From JAFGDI01 sp963662515 (GTDB lineage: Bacteria; Planctomycetota; Phycisphaerae; Sedimentisphaerales; SM23-30): a stretch of 64,000 bases of DNA. The stretch covers positions 3,348,001 through 3,412,000 of the forward strand of contig OY759675.1 in NCBI GenBank assembly GCA_963662515.1, in the 5' to 3' direction. Both the position numbers and the translations under genes were made by a program. The notes below the pieces were generated by a model. It was not told the DNA's origin. It searched no databases and worked only from the letters and a program-made list of their open reading frames with translations. Positions 15,771-24,675 of this stretch are shown here, piece after piece. Numbering within the stretch: position 1 is the stretch's first letter; each line of letters begins with the position of its first letter.

Positions 15771-17840
15771 ATGGCCACAAGGAATAACTCTGTAGTAACT
15801 CTGACAATATTAGGTATGTTCATATCATTCACCTGCCTATCAGCACAAGAGCTGGCAGCACCTGCCCCAGAAGCAAAACCTCAACTGGAATGGTCAAAAA
15901 ACGCAACTGAAGCTCAGACAGCCGAGCTGATACAGCAGGCAGAAATACTGATAAGACAAAAACAGCAAGAGCAGGCGGCCGGCATACAGGCAGCGACAAC
16001 AAAACCATCAGTTGACACCCAAACGACAACACTCCCGGTTGTCAGGGATGGAGAAACAGGCCAAAGAGCCAAAACTCTGGAAGTTAAACCTCAGTTACAA
16101 TATCAGCCAATGAATGCGGACAGCTATACGCCAGCCCCTGCCAAAAACAGGTCATATCTGAACACAGCTGTAATATACTGGCTGCCGGGGGCCTTTGCCC
16201 TGCTGGCAACTATCTGCATGCTCATTTATGCCAGGACACAGTTGAAAAAGGCGACCAGAGCCGGAAAAAGGGCTTCTATGCTTATAGCTGAAATCGAGGA
16301 CCTGCAAAGAAATATTAAACAGTGGGAGCTGGAAAGCCACTATAGCCATATCAGCGAAATGTCTGTCCATATCGAGGCTATGCAGGAGACAATAGCAACT
16401 GCCAAAGAGGTCGGGGAAAACACTAAAGAAACTATCGATAAGGGCATAGAGCTTAACCAGAAAAGCATCGAAATACTGAGAAAAGCTAATAAAGAGCTTA
16501 GTAAGTCGCTCACCAGCCAGGTCAATGAACTGGAAGAACAGCTTAAAAGCACCGTTGCTGGCGAACTACAAAAGATCGACCAGGCAGCCTCAGAAAAAAT
16601 AGCTACTCTGGAGAAACATAAAAGCCAGATCGTTCAGGACATACAAAAACACAACCAGGAAAACAAAGCCCTGCTGGCAAGTATATCAGAGAGCAAAACC
16701 AGCGGTCTCAATAGCTCAGTTGAAAAACCACAAACCCAGTCCAGCATGATGGACATTATCACTAATGAGCTTAATGCTATCAAAAACAAAGAAAGAACAG
16801 GCAGCTTGAGCTCTTTTGGCAGTACAAGCAAAACTACGGAAATATCACATGCCGATATGCTGCGTGAATCGATCGCTCGCCAGAAAGCAAGCCTTAGTGA
16901 GAGACCTGCTCTTAAACAGTCTTTAACTAATACATCTGAACCACAGATAAATACAGATGCAGCGTCAGAGACCGGCAGCACAAAGGCTCAGGAGGTGTTT
17001 AACGCAGCCGTTGAGCTAAAAAATGAATTAAGCGATAGTTCCAGCCCCAGCCTGAACAATACCGGCAATATTAGCAAATATGCCGACATGGACAATAAAG
17101 CCCTGATGGACAAACTTACTCACGCTGAAAAATGGCGTAATTATAAACTGGCTGCTGAGATATGCGAAGAAATGACAAGCAGAAACGGCAATCGCCCGGA
17201 AGTATATGATATCTGGGGGCAAATGCTGGCAAGACAGGCATCACTGGAAAAAGGACAGGACTCTGCGACAATGCTGGATCAAGCCAGTCACAAAATGCAG
17301 AAAGCAGCTTCACTGGACAGTACCAATTATAAAATATTCAATAATTGGGGAGTGATCCTAAAAAATCTGGCTCTGACCCAGAGCGACAGTCGCGAAACCG
17401 AAAAAATACTGTCTCTGGCCCGCCGAAAGTTTGAGACCTCACTGAGCCTTAACCCTAAAAACCACGAGGCGCTCAATAACTGGGGTAACACACTGTTGAT
17501 CCAGTCTCGTTTCCGCAGCGGCACTCTGCAGGAATCGCTACTACAAAGTGCCTGCGAAAAATTCGCCCAGGCATTAAACCTTAAACCCGACAAAGACTCA
17601 GCCCTCTACGGCTGGGGTAATGCCCTGTTCAAACTGGCCAACTGCAAATCTGACAGTCAGGTGAGAAACTTACTACTGTTGCAGGCCAAAGAAAAATGGG
17701 AGGCGGCCAATAGACTCAATTCCGGCATAGCCAGCAAGGAACTGAGAATAATACGCGGCCTGGTCCCACCCCTGGATCAAAAACAAACACATGCCGGCAA
17801 GCCGGTAACCGACTATAAATTTAAAACAGTTAACCGTTAA
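15771..17840 (+). CDS. Membrane-anchored coiled-coil protein with TPR-like C-terminus
   Basis: Starting at ATG 15771 (GAGG 8 nt upstream; the frame is open to a TTG at 15750), the protein has a signal sequence (LTILGMFISFTCLSAQELA), a Pro/Gln-rich stretch, one membrane segment near residues 130-150 (AVIYWLPGAFALLATICMLI), a long coiled coil of about 150 residues and a Ser-rich linker. A C-terminal helical repeat region of about 230 residues follows, in which NNWGVILKNLA, NNWGNTLLIQS and YGWGNALFKLA recur at about 35-45 residue spacing as TPR-like units. No enzyme motif is seen. A scaffold or envelope-organising role is inferred from architecture only. Confidence 0.7.
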   Translation: MATRNNSVVTLTILGMFISFTCLSAQELAAPAPEAKPQLEWSKNATEAQTAELIQQAEILIRQKQQEQAAGIQAATTKPSVDTQTTTLPVVRDGETGQRAKTLEVKPQLQYQPMNADSYTPAPAKNRSYLNTAVIYWLPGAFALLATICMLIYARTQLKKATRAGKRASMLIAEIEDLQRNIKQWELESHYSHISEMSVHIEAMQETIATAKEVGENTKETIDKGIELNQKSIEILRKANKELSKSLTSQVNELEEQLKSTVAGELQKIDQAASEKIATLEKHKSQIVQDIQKHNQENKALLASISESKTSGLNSSVEKPQTQSSMMDIITNELNAIKNKERTGSLSSFGSTSKTTEISHADMLRESIARQKASLSERPALKQSLTNTSEPQINTDAASETGSTKAQEVFNAAVELKNELSDSSSPSLNNTGNISKYADMDNKALMDKLTHAEKWRNYKLAAEICEEMTSRNGNRPEVYDIWGQMLARQASLEKGQDSATMLDQASHKMQKAASLDSTNYKIFNNWGVILKNLALTQSDSRETEKILSLARRKFETSLSLNPKNHEALNNWGNTLLIQSRFRSGTLQESLLQSACEKFAQALNLKPDKDSALYGWGNALFKLANCKSDSQVRNLLLLQAKEKWEAANRLNSGIASKELRIIRGLVPPLDQKQTHAGKPVTDYKFKTVNR

Positions 17841-17891
17841 GCTGTCAGTTGAAGTAAAAGAGCTCAGAACGGATAGTAAAAGTAGTAGAGG

Positions 17892-17930
17892 CCACGGCCG
17901 GGCAGAAATGTCTTGCCGTGGTTTTTTTTT
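17892..17930 (+). terminator. Rho-independent terminator
   Basis: CCACGGC (17892-17898) pairs with GCCGTGG (17915-17921), followed by nine T. It lies about 50 nt after the coiled-coil/TPR gene. Confidence 0.85.
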
Positions 17931-18077
17931 ACATTACCCTAAATATCACCTAAGATAGAAATGCAAATATTAACCAGACAGGATTAAACCCGGCCAGCTT
18001 ATTACGGTTTAACTATTAGCCTGATGGCAATATAATGTTACCAGTTAAAAATAAGCCAGTCAGAAACAATCCGCCTG

Positions 18078-19052
18078 TCAGTCAGCAGATAATTCCCGCA
18101 GAACTTTCTTAACCGTATTGAGGTTATATATACCGCCCATTCCCGCCTTGCGGCCTTCAATGTATTGATTAAGCCACTTCGCTGCCAGCTTATTTTTACC
18201 CAGCCCGGCATAACACCGGCCCAATCTATAGCAAGCATCGTTTTTCAATTGCCGGGCCTCTGTCAGATCAGAAGCCTGATATTTCGCAATCAGCCGCTTT
18301 TCACTACTACGGGCCAGAGGGCCAAATATCTCCGCCGCTTCATCATACCGTTCCAACATCTGCAAAGCTCCGGCATGATTGAACAGAATATAACCATCAT
18401 CGGGGAACTTCTCCAGTGCCTTACTGGAAATCTCCAGACTCTTGCGATATTCGTATCGCTCATAATAGGACAATATCAGGTGGTTCCATGTCCAGGGGTT
18501 ATCTGGAAACTTACGCAATAAATGATTACACAATTTCCCTACGGAAACCCAATTTCCCTTTTTCTCTTCTCGTTCAATATCGCGAGACAACTCAGCTTCT
18601 TCAATAAACGAGCGAACCTCTCTTATAGTATGGTTACTATAGTGTTTTAACCTGACCTTTTTTCGGATAACTTCACTAGCAAGTTTAGCAGCTGTCGAAT
18701 AATCACTTAGATTCCAATACTCCTGAGCCATCCAGAAAAGCATATCATTTTTAAATCCTACCGCTTTACGCATTGTGCCAATTTGCGGACAAATCGCTAT
18801 ATCTTTCAAAGAAAGTGTTTGAATCTTTTTCAAAATCCATATACACTTCTTCTTTTCACTAAGCAAATTATATATCAGCGCACATTTCATCATAACCCAT
18901 GGATTATCTCTATCGAGCAGATAAGCCTTGCGAGCAAATTCACCAGCCTTACTATAATTCTCACTATCGCAGTAGAAATCAAAAGCAGCCAACAGTAATT
19001 CCACATCTTTCGGTGATTTTCGCAAACCCAATAGTATTTGTTTAATATTCAT
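18078..19052 (-). CDS. TPR-repeat protein downstream of the Rhs cassette array
   Basis: The protein of about 324 residues from MNIKQILLGLRKSPKDVE consists of helical TPR units, for example YSKAGEFARKAYLLDRDNPW, NPWTWNHLILSYYERYEYR and DACYRLGRCYAGLGKNKLAA. TPR proteins bind other proteins; no enzymatic domain is present. The frame is open a further 62 codons to 19238, but that stretch overlaps the small membrane gene at 19178-19507 and is not TPR-like, so the ATG at 19052 is preferred. Being last in the array, it could be part of the fourth cassette or an unrelated neighbour. Confidence 0.6.
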   Translation of the reverse strand: MNIKQILLGLRKSPKDVELLLAAFDFYCDSENYSKAGEFARKAYLLDRDNPWVMMKCALIYNLLSEKKKCIWILKKIQTLSLKDIAICPQIGTMRKAVGFKNDMLFWMAQEYWNLSDYSTAAKLASEVIRKKVRLKHYSNHTIREVRSFIEEAELSRDIEREEKKGNWVSVGKLCNHLLRKFPDNPWTWNHLILSYYERYEYRKSLEISSKALEKFPDDGYILFNHAGALQMLERYDEAAEIFGPLARSSEKRLIAKYQASDLTEARQLKNDACYRLGRCYAGLGKNKLAAKWLNQYIEGRKAGMGGIYNLNTVKKVLRELSAD

Positions 19053-19177
19053 ATCTGCACCATATTTTTTAAGACAAATAAACAATACATTCTGCTGATA
19101 ATAATATCTGGCTTTAAGCAGTACCGGCAACAGCAATATCTCGCTAAGCCAATTCTCTAATTCTCGCCCCAGTATCT

Positions 19178-19507
19178 TTATTTGTGTTTGCTTGAATAAA
19201 TTAATACAGCAAATGATAAAGCCCAAATCAATAAACATATAATGTTTGTTGTTTTATAACCTTTCATATAATAAGCAAGTTTTGAATCACCAAAACAATT
19301 ATTTTTACGACAAAAAGACCACAGTCTCCAATTTTTATTAGGCGTCCACCACACAGGTTTTCTGTCATTCCCAACTATTTTTAAAAATATTTCCGGATAC
19401 CTTATTTCAAGATAACTCGTCAAACAGTAAAAGAATATACCATACATTGCCACACCAGCTAAAAATAGAGCCATACTTATAACATGTAACCATAAACCAT
19501 TCTGCAT
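19178..19507 (-). CDS. Two-helix membrane protein, putative immunity partner of Rhs cassette IV
   Basis: The 109-residue protein has a hydrophobic segment at each end (GLWLHVISMALFLAGVAMYG and IICLLIWALSFAVLIY) and a polar middle with RYPEIFLKIVGNDRKPVWWT. This middle motif, YPE-(I/L)-x-(1-2)-K-x-(I/V)-(I/V)-G-x-D-(R/K), then WWT, is shared with the proteins at 20673 and 22584. ATG at 19507 has AAAGGA upstream; an earlier TTG would overlap the Rhs stop. Gene order (tip, then small membrane protein 18 nt later) matches toxin-immunity pairs. The immunity role is inferred; no known family was recognised. Confidence 0.62.
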   Translation of the reverse strand: MQNGLWLHVISMALFLAGVAMYGIFFYCLTSYLEIRYPEIFLKIVGNDRKPVWWTPNKNWRLWSFCRKNNCFGDSKLAYYMKGYKTTNIICLLIWALSFAVLIYSSKHK

Positions 19508-19524
19508 AAAACATCCTTTCAAGT

Positions 19525-20211
19525 TCAATGTGGATACGGGTAATACGGCATATACGGCCTCGGTGGATAGTAAGGCACATGGTATGTTGTTGTATTGGTA
19601 ATAAAAGCATGTGCTTCCACAGGCAACAATCCAATACCTGCATTAAGAGATTTAGAACTACCATGCTGCCCTGCGTTTTCACCTATTAACCCGTATGTAT
19701 AGTCCCCACCAATCGAAATTATTCTTCCAGCTGATGCGCCAGCCTGAAGTGACCAGCCATCACCACCAGAACCGTATGCAGGCCCTGCAGATGCTCCAAC
19801 ACCAAGGTAAGGACCAAAACCAAAAGTAAGACTGATATCAACACTACCATCACCATTAACTTCCACACTTACACTTCCGGTACCACCTACACCCGCTCCG
19901 ACAGTTGCAGAACCGCTAAAAGACGAACTACCATCGCTTTCTGTGATATCGCCACCACTTCCCCCTGGTGTAGTTGGGGTTACAGGCATTGCCAACCCAG
20001 CCGTTATCTCAAGACGCCTCCTGCGTTTCTCTTGCTCTTTCCACTCTTCAGCAGGGACAGGCATGGGAAAATCTGATCGCTGGCAACCAGCAAGCCCCAG
20101 CGGGTCAACCAGATTCGCCGGATTATTATTACAATACTGGTACAGATTCATGCTGTCATAATACCCCAGCGGGTCAGTTTGCATAAAGCGGCCAAGTTTC
20201 GCACTGTACAT
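19525..20211 (-). CDS. Orphan Rhs cassette IV: core end plus glycine-rich tip
   Basis: The frame starts within the Rhs core end (MYSAKLGRFMQTDPLG, then YQYCNNNPANLVDPLGL), the usual boundary before a variable tip. A linker CQRSDFPMPVPAEEWKEQEK follows, also used in cassette I, and then a Gly/Ser-rich tip of about 150 residues with FGFGPYLGVGASAGPAYG and IISIGGDYTYGL, ending in a Pro/Tyr-rich tail. The core reading extends upstream (DSES-SLYYYRAR) to the REP doublet at 20251 and stops there, so no Rhs N-terminus or secretion signal exists. Whether it is expressed is unknown; it may be a reservoir tip for recombination. Confidence 0.7.
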   Translation of the reverse strand: MYSAKLGRFMQTDPLGYYDSMNLYQYCNNNPANLVDPLGLAGCQRSDFPMPVPAEEWKEQEKRRRRLEITAGLAMPVTPTTPGGSGGDITESDGSSSFSGSATVGAGVGGTGSVSVEVNGDGSVDISLTFGFGPYLGVGASAGPAYGSGGDGWSLQAGASAGRIISIGGDYTYGLIGENAGQHGSSKSLNAGIGLLPVEAHAFITNTTTYHVPYYPPRPYMPYYPYPH

Positions 20212-20250
20212 CCTCGCCCGGTAATAATATAAGCTGGATTCGCTGTCGAA

Positions 20251-20389
20251 GGTAGCTCAAGCATCCTTGCTTGAGATTCATCATTACATAGCCGCATTTC
20301 TGTGTTTATTACAAACTTATACCAGTGTAATTTTCGGACCCTGTCTCTTTCCAGCATTATCAATGTCAAGCAAGGATGCTTGACCTACC
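20251..20389. repeat. REP doublet, copy B
   Basis: The 139-bp unit runs from GGTAGCTCAAGC-atcctt-GCTTGAG to ATGTCAAGC-aaggat-GCTTGACCTACC. The interior is nearly identical to copy C at 23638-23776. Its left end abuts the Rhs core of cassette IV, and repeat D follows on its right. Confidence 0.8.
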
Positions 20390-20396
20390 TGAACAA

Positions 20397-20522
20397 AGCC
20401 TTGACCATTCCCGGCCCGGCGGACCGTGCCGGAGTCTATCAGAATTGCAACCAGAGAATGCGGCGACTTCATTCTGAACCCGCTTAGCCGGGCTTGCGTT
20501 CCATATCTGAAATTTTCAAAGA
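20397..20522. repeat. Repeat D, copy 1 (shorter)
   Basis: This 126-bp stretch starting AGCCTTGACCATTCCCGG matches the copies at 23784 and 25471 with few changes, up to TTCAAAGAA, where it diverges. It lies directly beside REP doublet B, as copy 2 does beside doublet C. The remaining bases to 20672 show nothing recognisable. Confidence 0.75.
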
Positions 20523-20672
20523 ACCAAACATTTCCTGACAACATCGATATTATCACTTCGCCACCCTCGATACAAGAATATAATTTTATCCGCAGATTAC
20601 TCTTCCATTTTCGACGCCTGTCACATTTATCTGGTTACCTCATAATATAGTAATCTGCCAAACCGACATAAT

Positions 20673-20981
20673 TCAATGTAATATTGTAAGCAAAATATTA
20701 ACAATAAATAACAACCATATTATTCTGAAAGAATACCTCACTCTCCTTTTGTAAGTTATTAACTTCATGTCATTATCATCATCACCTAAGCTGGCATACT
20801 TGGCAACTTTCATAAATTCTGAAGTCCACCAGTATTCAGGAAATTTATCTTTACCAATGATATGCTTCACCAGCTCAGGATAATTGGCTTGAATATACCG
20901 TGTCAACATTTTATGATAAACGGCACCAAATACCATGCTTATAATTAGCAAAAGTGGGAATATTAACTCTATTATCATCAT
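20673..20981 (-). CDS. Two-helix membrane protein, putative immunity partner of Rhs cassette III
   Basis: The 102-residue protein has hydrophobic ends (IIELIFPLLLIISMVFGAVY and IIWLLFIVNILLTILH) around NYPELVKHIIGKDKFPEYWW, then TSEFMKVAKYASLGDDD. It is clearly homologous to the protein at 22584 (same length, over half of positions alike by eye) and more distantly to that at 19178. AGGAAAG precedes the ATG and the Rhs tip gene ends 27 nt upstream. The arrangement suggests a cognate membrane immunity protein, as known for pore-forming or periplasm-acting toxins (inference). Confidence 0.68.
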   Translation of the reverse strand: MMIIELIFPLLLIISMVFGAVYHKMLTRYIQANYPELVKHIIGKDKFPEYWWTSEFMKVAKYASLGDDDNDMKLITYKRRVRYSFRIIWLLFIVNILLTILH

Positions 20982-21008
20982 TAGCTTTCCTGTTATCTAG
21001 ATACTTAT

Positions 21009-22505
21009 CTACCATGTATATGCAATAAATGTATGCACCTCTATCTCTACCCCCCATCCTTTGCCAGCATTGAAAGACACCCCTCCAGGCCCAGCCCCTG
21101 ACACTGGATTCATTTCATAAGAATAATCTACGCCCCATGTCCCCAATGACCCTCCTGAACTATGCGCCCAGCCCGGCGTAGCAGCTCCGGGTGCATAATA
21201 ACCGCCTACCGATGCCCCAACGCCTAAATAAGGCCCAAACCCTAAAGTTACAGACCAGCCATTAGGGCCTTTACCAATTCCAATTGTTACCCCTATACCG
21301 CAGCCACCAGTGAATTGGAAACCTCCACCAATACCACCACCATCTGACTCGGTTTGATCCATCTGTTCATAAAGCTCAAGTTGCGGCGGAATATCAATCG
21401 GTGACCATTGCGGAGAGCCGCCATCGCTATCTCCCCCTTGCGGTTGCATGGTAGGTAACGACATCTTATAAGGGCTGGGCTCTTTCGGTTCCTGTCTCGG
21501 CATTGGCGGCTTGGTAGTCCAGCCATTGCCACATACACTTCCTACACCTCCATCACCAAACAGCCCCAGCGGATCAACCAGATTCGCTGGATTATTATTA
21601 CAATACTGGTACAGGTTCAGGCTGTCATAATACCCCAGCGGGTCGGTTTGCAGGAAGCGGCCTAACTTGGCACTGTACATCCTCGCCCGGTAGTAATACA
21701 GGCAGCTCTCCGAGTCATAACTTCTGCCGGTGAACATATACGGATTACCCACAGCCGAACTGCTACCGATGTTCATACCGGCGGCGTTATAGACTGTCTG
21801 CTCACCGAACGGCAGATACTCATATCTTTCTGTCAAAGAGCCAGACGCATTGGATAAGGCAACCACATTGCCGTTTGCGTCCTGATGATAATAATAACTG
21901 CCTTCATTCGTCCCGGCAACATGAATCATGGCAACGGGCGAGTCTATGCCGGGACCGTAGATGAATTTACGGGTAAGAACACTGCCGGTATATTCAGCGA
22001 TTATCTGCACGCCATCGTAAACGAACCAGGTCGTCACACCGTTAATCGTCTTTGATACCCGACGCCCGGCATAGTCATAGCTGTAACTGGCAATACTATC
22101 CAAACCGGCCAGACTGCGTACATTAACTAATTGATTGTCACGATTGTAAATATAGGCAAAATATCCATCCGAGGTCATATTGCCGTTAGTGTCATAGGTC
22201 GGGTCAATATCATTATTGCCATAATAGTCGGTTATATAGCCGTACTGATGCAGCGGGCTGGTCTGGTATATCCAGACCTGACTGGCATCGACCTCAAAGG
22301 CCGCCTGCCGATTATTAACACCATCATACACAAAACTGCATGACCTGCCCGAACCAGCAAAAACATCGGTAAGCTGATAATTATTATCATAGGCATAAGT
22401 CTGGGTCGGTATGCCATTTATATCCTCTGTAAGACGGTTGCCCGCCCGGTCGTAGGTATAGGAATAACTTATCGTCCGCCCGGAGAGGCTGTATCCGGAA
22501 ATGTA
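21009..22505 (-). CDS. Orphan Rhs cassette III: long core fragment plus glycine-rich tip
   Basis: This is the longest Rhs piece in the array. The frame is open from 22505 (first codons SGYSLSGRTISYSYTYDRAG) with no ATG; a GTG at 22331 is the first usable start. YD-repeat core features include YAYDNNYQLTD, NRDNQLVNVRSLAG, EYLPFGEQTVYNAAG and SYDSESCLYYYRARMYSA, then the boundary NNNPANLVDPLGL. The tip of about 180 residues has a Pro-rich linker and TGGCGIGVTIGIGKGPNGW, LGFGPYLGVGASVGGYY and WGVDYSYEMN. The tip strongly resembles that of cassette II. The missing N-terminal two thirds mean it cannot be a secreted Rhs by itself. Confidence 0.75.
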   Translation of the reverse strand, partial: YISGYSLSGRTISYSYTYDRAGNRLTEDINGIPTQTYAYDNNYQLTDVFAGSGRSCSFVYDGVNNRQAAFEVDASQVWIYQTSPLHQYGYITDYYGNNDIDPTYDTNGNMTSDGYFAYIYNRDNQLVNVRSLAGLDSIASYSYDYAGRRVSKTINGVTTWFVYDGVQIIAEYTGSVLTRKFIYGPGIDSPVAMIHVAGTNEGSYYYHQDANGNVVALSNASGSLTERYEYLPFGEQTVYNAAGMNIGSSSAVGNPYMFTGRSYDSESCLYYYRARMYSAKLGRFLQTDPLGYYDSLNLYQYCNNNPANLVDPLGLFGDGGVGSVCGNGWTTKPPMPRQEPKEPSPYKMSLPTMQPQGGDSDGGSPQWSPIDIPPQLELYEQMDQTESDGGGIGGGFQFTGGCGIGVTIGIGKGPNGWSVTLGFGPYLGVGASVGGYYAPGAATPGWAHSSGGSLGTWGVDYSYEMNPVSGAGPGGVSFNAGKGWGVEIEVHTFIAYTW

Positions 22506-22583
22506 CTAAGTACCATTTAATTTCTCACGGTGGCGTTAATGATACATCGCGTCTATTTACATTTGATCTACCTTTACATTATT

Positions 22584-22892
22584 TTAATGACAAATTATCA
22601 ATAAAATATGCACTGTAAATAATATCCATAATATTCTAAATGCATATTTCACTCTCTTTTTATAAAAAATTAATTTTTCATCGTCAATATCATCACCTGA
22701 ACTGGCATATTTTACAACTTTCATAATTTCTGATGTCCACCAATACTCCTCGGGGAATTTATCTTTGCCAATTATATGCTTCACAATTTCAGGATATTTA
22801 TCCTGAATATACCGGGTCAATCTGGTATGATTTACCATTCCATACACCCCAGTAATTAGAAATAATATTGCAACAAACAACTGTATATTCAT
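22584..22892 (-). CDS. Two-helix membrane protein, putative immunity partner of Rhs cassette II
   Basis: The 102-residue protein has hydrophobic segments at both ends (LFVAILFLITGVYGMV and FRILWILFTVHILLIICH) and the shared middle KYPEIVKHIIGKDKFPEEY, WWTSEIMKVVKYASSGDD. AAGGAATCGCT precedes the ATG, and the cassette II tip ends 34 nt upstream. It is the nearest relative of the protein at 20673, just as tips II and III are nearest relatives, so tip and membrane protein have diverged together. Function as immunity protein is inferred. Confidence 0.68.
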   Translation of the reverse strand: MNIQLFVAILFLITGVYGMVNHTRLTRYIQDKYPEIVKHIIGKDKFPEEYWWTSEIMKVVKYASSGDDIDDEKLIFYKKRVKYAFRILWILFTVHILLIICH

Positions 22893-22926
22893 TAGCGATT
22901 CCTTGGTAAGTACTAGTATCAGCTAT

Positions 22927-23598
22927 TTACCATGTATGCGTTACAAAAGTATGTACTTCAACCAGTCTAGGCCCCAAACTTTTCCCCAGACCACCTGACC
23001 ACCCTCCAGGCCCTGTGCCTGTTCTTGGATTCATACTATATGAATAATCGCCACCAAATGGTCCTATTGATCCACCAGAACTATGCCCCCAGCCTGGCGT
23101 GGCAGAGCCAGCGGCATAGCCACCTATAGACGCTCCAACTCCTAAATATGCCCCAAAACCCAAAGTAACAGACCAGCCATTAGGGCCTTTACCAATTCCA
23201 ATTGTTACCCCTATACCACAGCCACCAGTGAATTGAAAACCACCACCAATACCACCACCATCTGACTCGGTTTTATCCATCTGTTCATAAAGCTCAAGTT
23301 GCGGCGGAATATCAATCGGTGACCATTGCGGAGAGCCGCCATCGCTATCTCCCCCTTGCGGTTGCATGGTAGGTAACGACATCGTATAAGGGCTGGGCTC
23401 TTTCGGTTCCTGTCTCGGCATTGGCGGCTTGGCAGTCCAGCCGTTGCCACCTACACTTCCTACACTTCCACCACCAAACAGCCCCAGCGGGTCAACCAGA
23501 TTCGCCGGATTATTATTACAATACTGGTACAGATTCATGCTGTCATAATACCCCAGCGGGTCGGTTTGCAGGAAACGGCCTAATTTGGCACTGTACAC
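22927..23598 (-). CDS. Orphan Rhs cassette II: core end plus glycine-rich tip
   Basis: The 223-residue frame begins (GTG) in the core end YSAKLGRFLQTDPLGYYDS, passes NNNPANLVDPLGLFGGG and continues into a tip almost the same as that of cassette III in its first 110 residues (PMPRQEPKEPSPYTMSLPT, TGGCGIGVTIGIGKGPNGW). It then differs in the last 60 (AYLGVGASIGGYAAGSATPG, FGGDYSYSMNPRTG). Upstream the core reading (YSESGLYYYRAR) ends at REP doublet C with an in-frame stop. It lacks any Rhs N-terminus. The high identity to tip III points to recent duplication followed by change in the final part. Confidence 0.72.
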   Translation of the reverse strand: MYSAKLGRFLQTDPLGYYDSMNLYQYCNNNPANLVDPLGLFGGGSVGSVGGNGWTAKPPMPRQEPKEPSPYTMSLPTMQPQGGDSDGGSPQWSPIDIPPQLELYEQMDKTESDGGGIGGGFQFTGGCGIGVTIGIGKGPNGWSVTLGFGAYLGVGASIGGYAAGSATPGWGHSSGGSIGPFGGDYSYSMNPRTGTGPGGWSGGLGKSLGPRLVEVHTFVTHTW

Positions 23599-23637
23599 TC
23601 TCGCCCGGTAGTAATATAGGCCGGATTCTGAGTAGAA

Positions 23638-23776
23638 GGTAGCTCAAGCATCCCTGCTTGAGATTCATCATTCCATAGCCGCATTTCTGCGTTTATTACA
23701 AATTTATACCAGTGTAATTTTCGGCCCCTGTCTCTTTCCAGCATTATCAATGTCAAGCAAGGATGCTTGACCTACC
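23638..23776. repeat. REP doublet, copy C
   Basis: The 139-bp unit has the same ends as copies A and B and an interior differing from copy B at only a handful of positions. Its left end joins the Rhs core of cassette II at the same codon (DSES-equivalent) as copy B joins cassette IV. Confidence 0.8.
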
Positions 23777-23783
23777 TGAACAA

Positions 23784-23946
23784 AGCCTTGACCATTCCCG
23801 GCCCGGTGTACCGTGCCGGAGACTATCAGAATTGCAACCATCGAATGCGGCGGCTTCATCCTGAACCCGCTTAGTCGGACTTGCGTTCCATATCTGGAAT
23901 TTTCAAAGAGCTTATCAACCTTTTCGCCACAACGGTAATAATACCA
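23784..23946. repeat. Repeat D, copy 2
   Basis: The 163-bp copy continues further than copy 1, through GAGCTTATCAACCTTTTCGCC to GTAATAATACCA. On the minus strand it could encode YYYRCGEKVDKLFENSRYG, in line with the short Rhs-core-like WYYY motif in copy 3. From 23947 to 24179 nothing coding was found, apart from the common dispersed motif CCTGAGCTTGTCGAAGG near 24090. Confidence 0.75.
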
Positions 23947-24179
23947 GCTTAAATCCAGCCGGACAAGACAATTATTATAACCACTAACCAAACGAACCAC
24001 GCGAAAAGAATAGTCGTCTGCAATTTAGTGTATTCAGTGCATTTCGTTAAAACTCTAATATTTACCTTTGCGGCCCTGGGGCTTCCTGTCCTGAGCTTGT
24101 CGAAGGCTGCGCGAAAACTTTCATAATAATTATTGCGAGCAGAGAGGGTGAGATCGCAAAGATAATAAATCGTACATTA

Positions 24180-24632
24180 TTAATTTTGTGTCTGTCTCCG
24201 GTTATTACCAGATATATCTCCGGATAACATTTCTAAAATAATATAAATTTTCTCCAATTGTGTATTATCTGTATAAACATAATTATTAAAATGTTGAATA
24301 TCAGCTTTACTGTATCTGATCATCAAATTACCATCATTTCTCCAGTTGCAGTCAAAATCAAATACTCTTTTTGCAATGAAATTGGCCTTTCCTGATGATG
24401 ATATGGCCTCACCAGCCCTGACGATAAAAATTCTATGGTTAGCTGTTGTCATTGCTCCGGCATCCTGTTGAATATAAACCGCCTCATACTTACCATCAGG
24501 AGATGGCTTGCGAAAGACCTCAACATCAACCATTTTAAAGGGCGAAAATAACGGCAAGCAACAATACAGGCCAATAGCTGCAAATATAACCAGCCATAGT
24601 TTTTTTGATAACAAATCTACTGTGATTTTCAT
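24180..24632 (-). CDS. Membrane-anchored putative immunity protein of the type-44 toxin cassette
   Basis: The 150-residue protein has one N-terminal membrane helix (LWLVIFAAIGLYCCLPLF) and an exported domain with KPSPDGKYEAVYIQQDAGAM. That motif is reminiscent of the DUF5412-type family (SPDGK-EA ... GA-TT). Its position just after the type-44-like tip makes it the likely immunity protein of cassette I. It is unrelated to the two-helix proteins of cassettes II-IV. The assignment is by gene order; the DUF resemblance is from memory and moderate. Confidence 0.6.
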   Translation of the reverse strand: MKITVDLLSKKLWLVIFAAIGLYCCLPLFSPFKMVDVEVFRKPSPDGKYEAVYIQQDAGAMTTANHRIFIVRAGEAISSSGKANFIAKRVFDFDCNWRNDGNLMIRYSKADIQHFNNYVYTDNTQLEKIYIILEMLSGDISGNNRRQTQN

Positions 24633-24675
24633 GCTTAATTTACTCTACTATTTCTATACACTAAGACCAAACCAA

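Noticed and set aside
19053..19238. N-terminal extension of the TPR gene
   Set aside because: It overlaps the small membrane gene at 19178-19507, has no TPR character and no ribosome site.
23704..24000. Minus-strand 98-residue ORF across REP doublet C and repeat D (also 20317-20556)
   Set aside because: The similarity between copies is explained by the DNA repeats; most of the frame is hairpin sequence, with no ribosome site.
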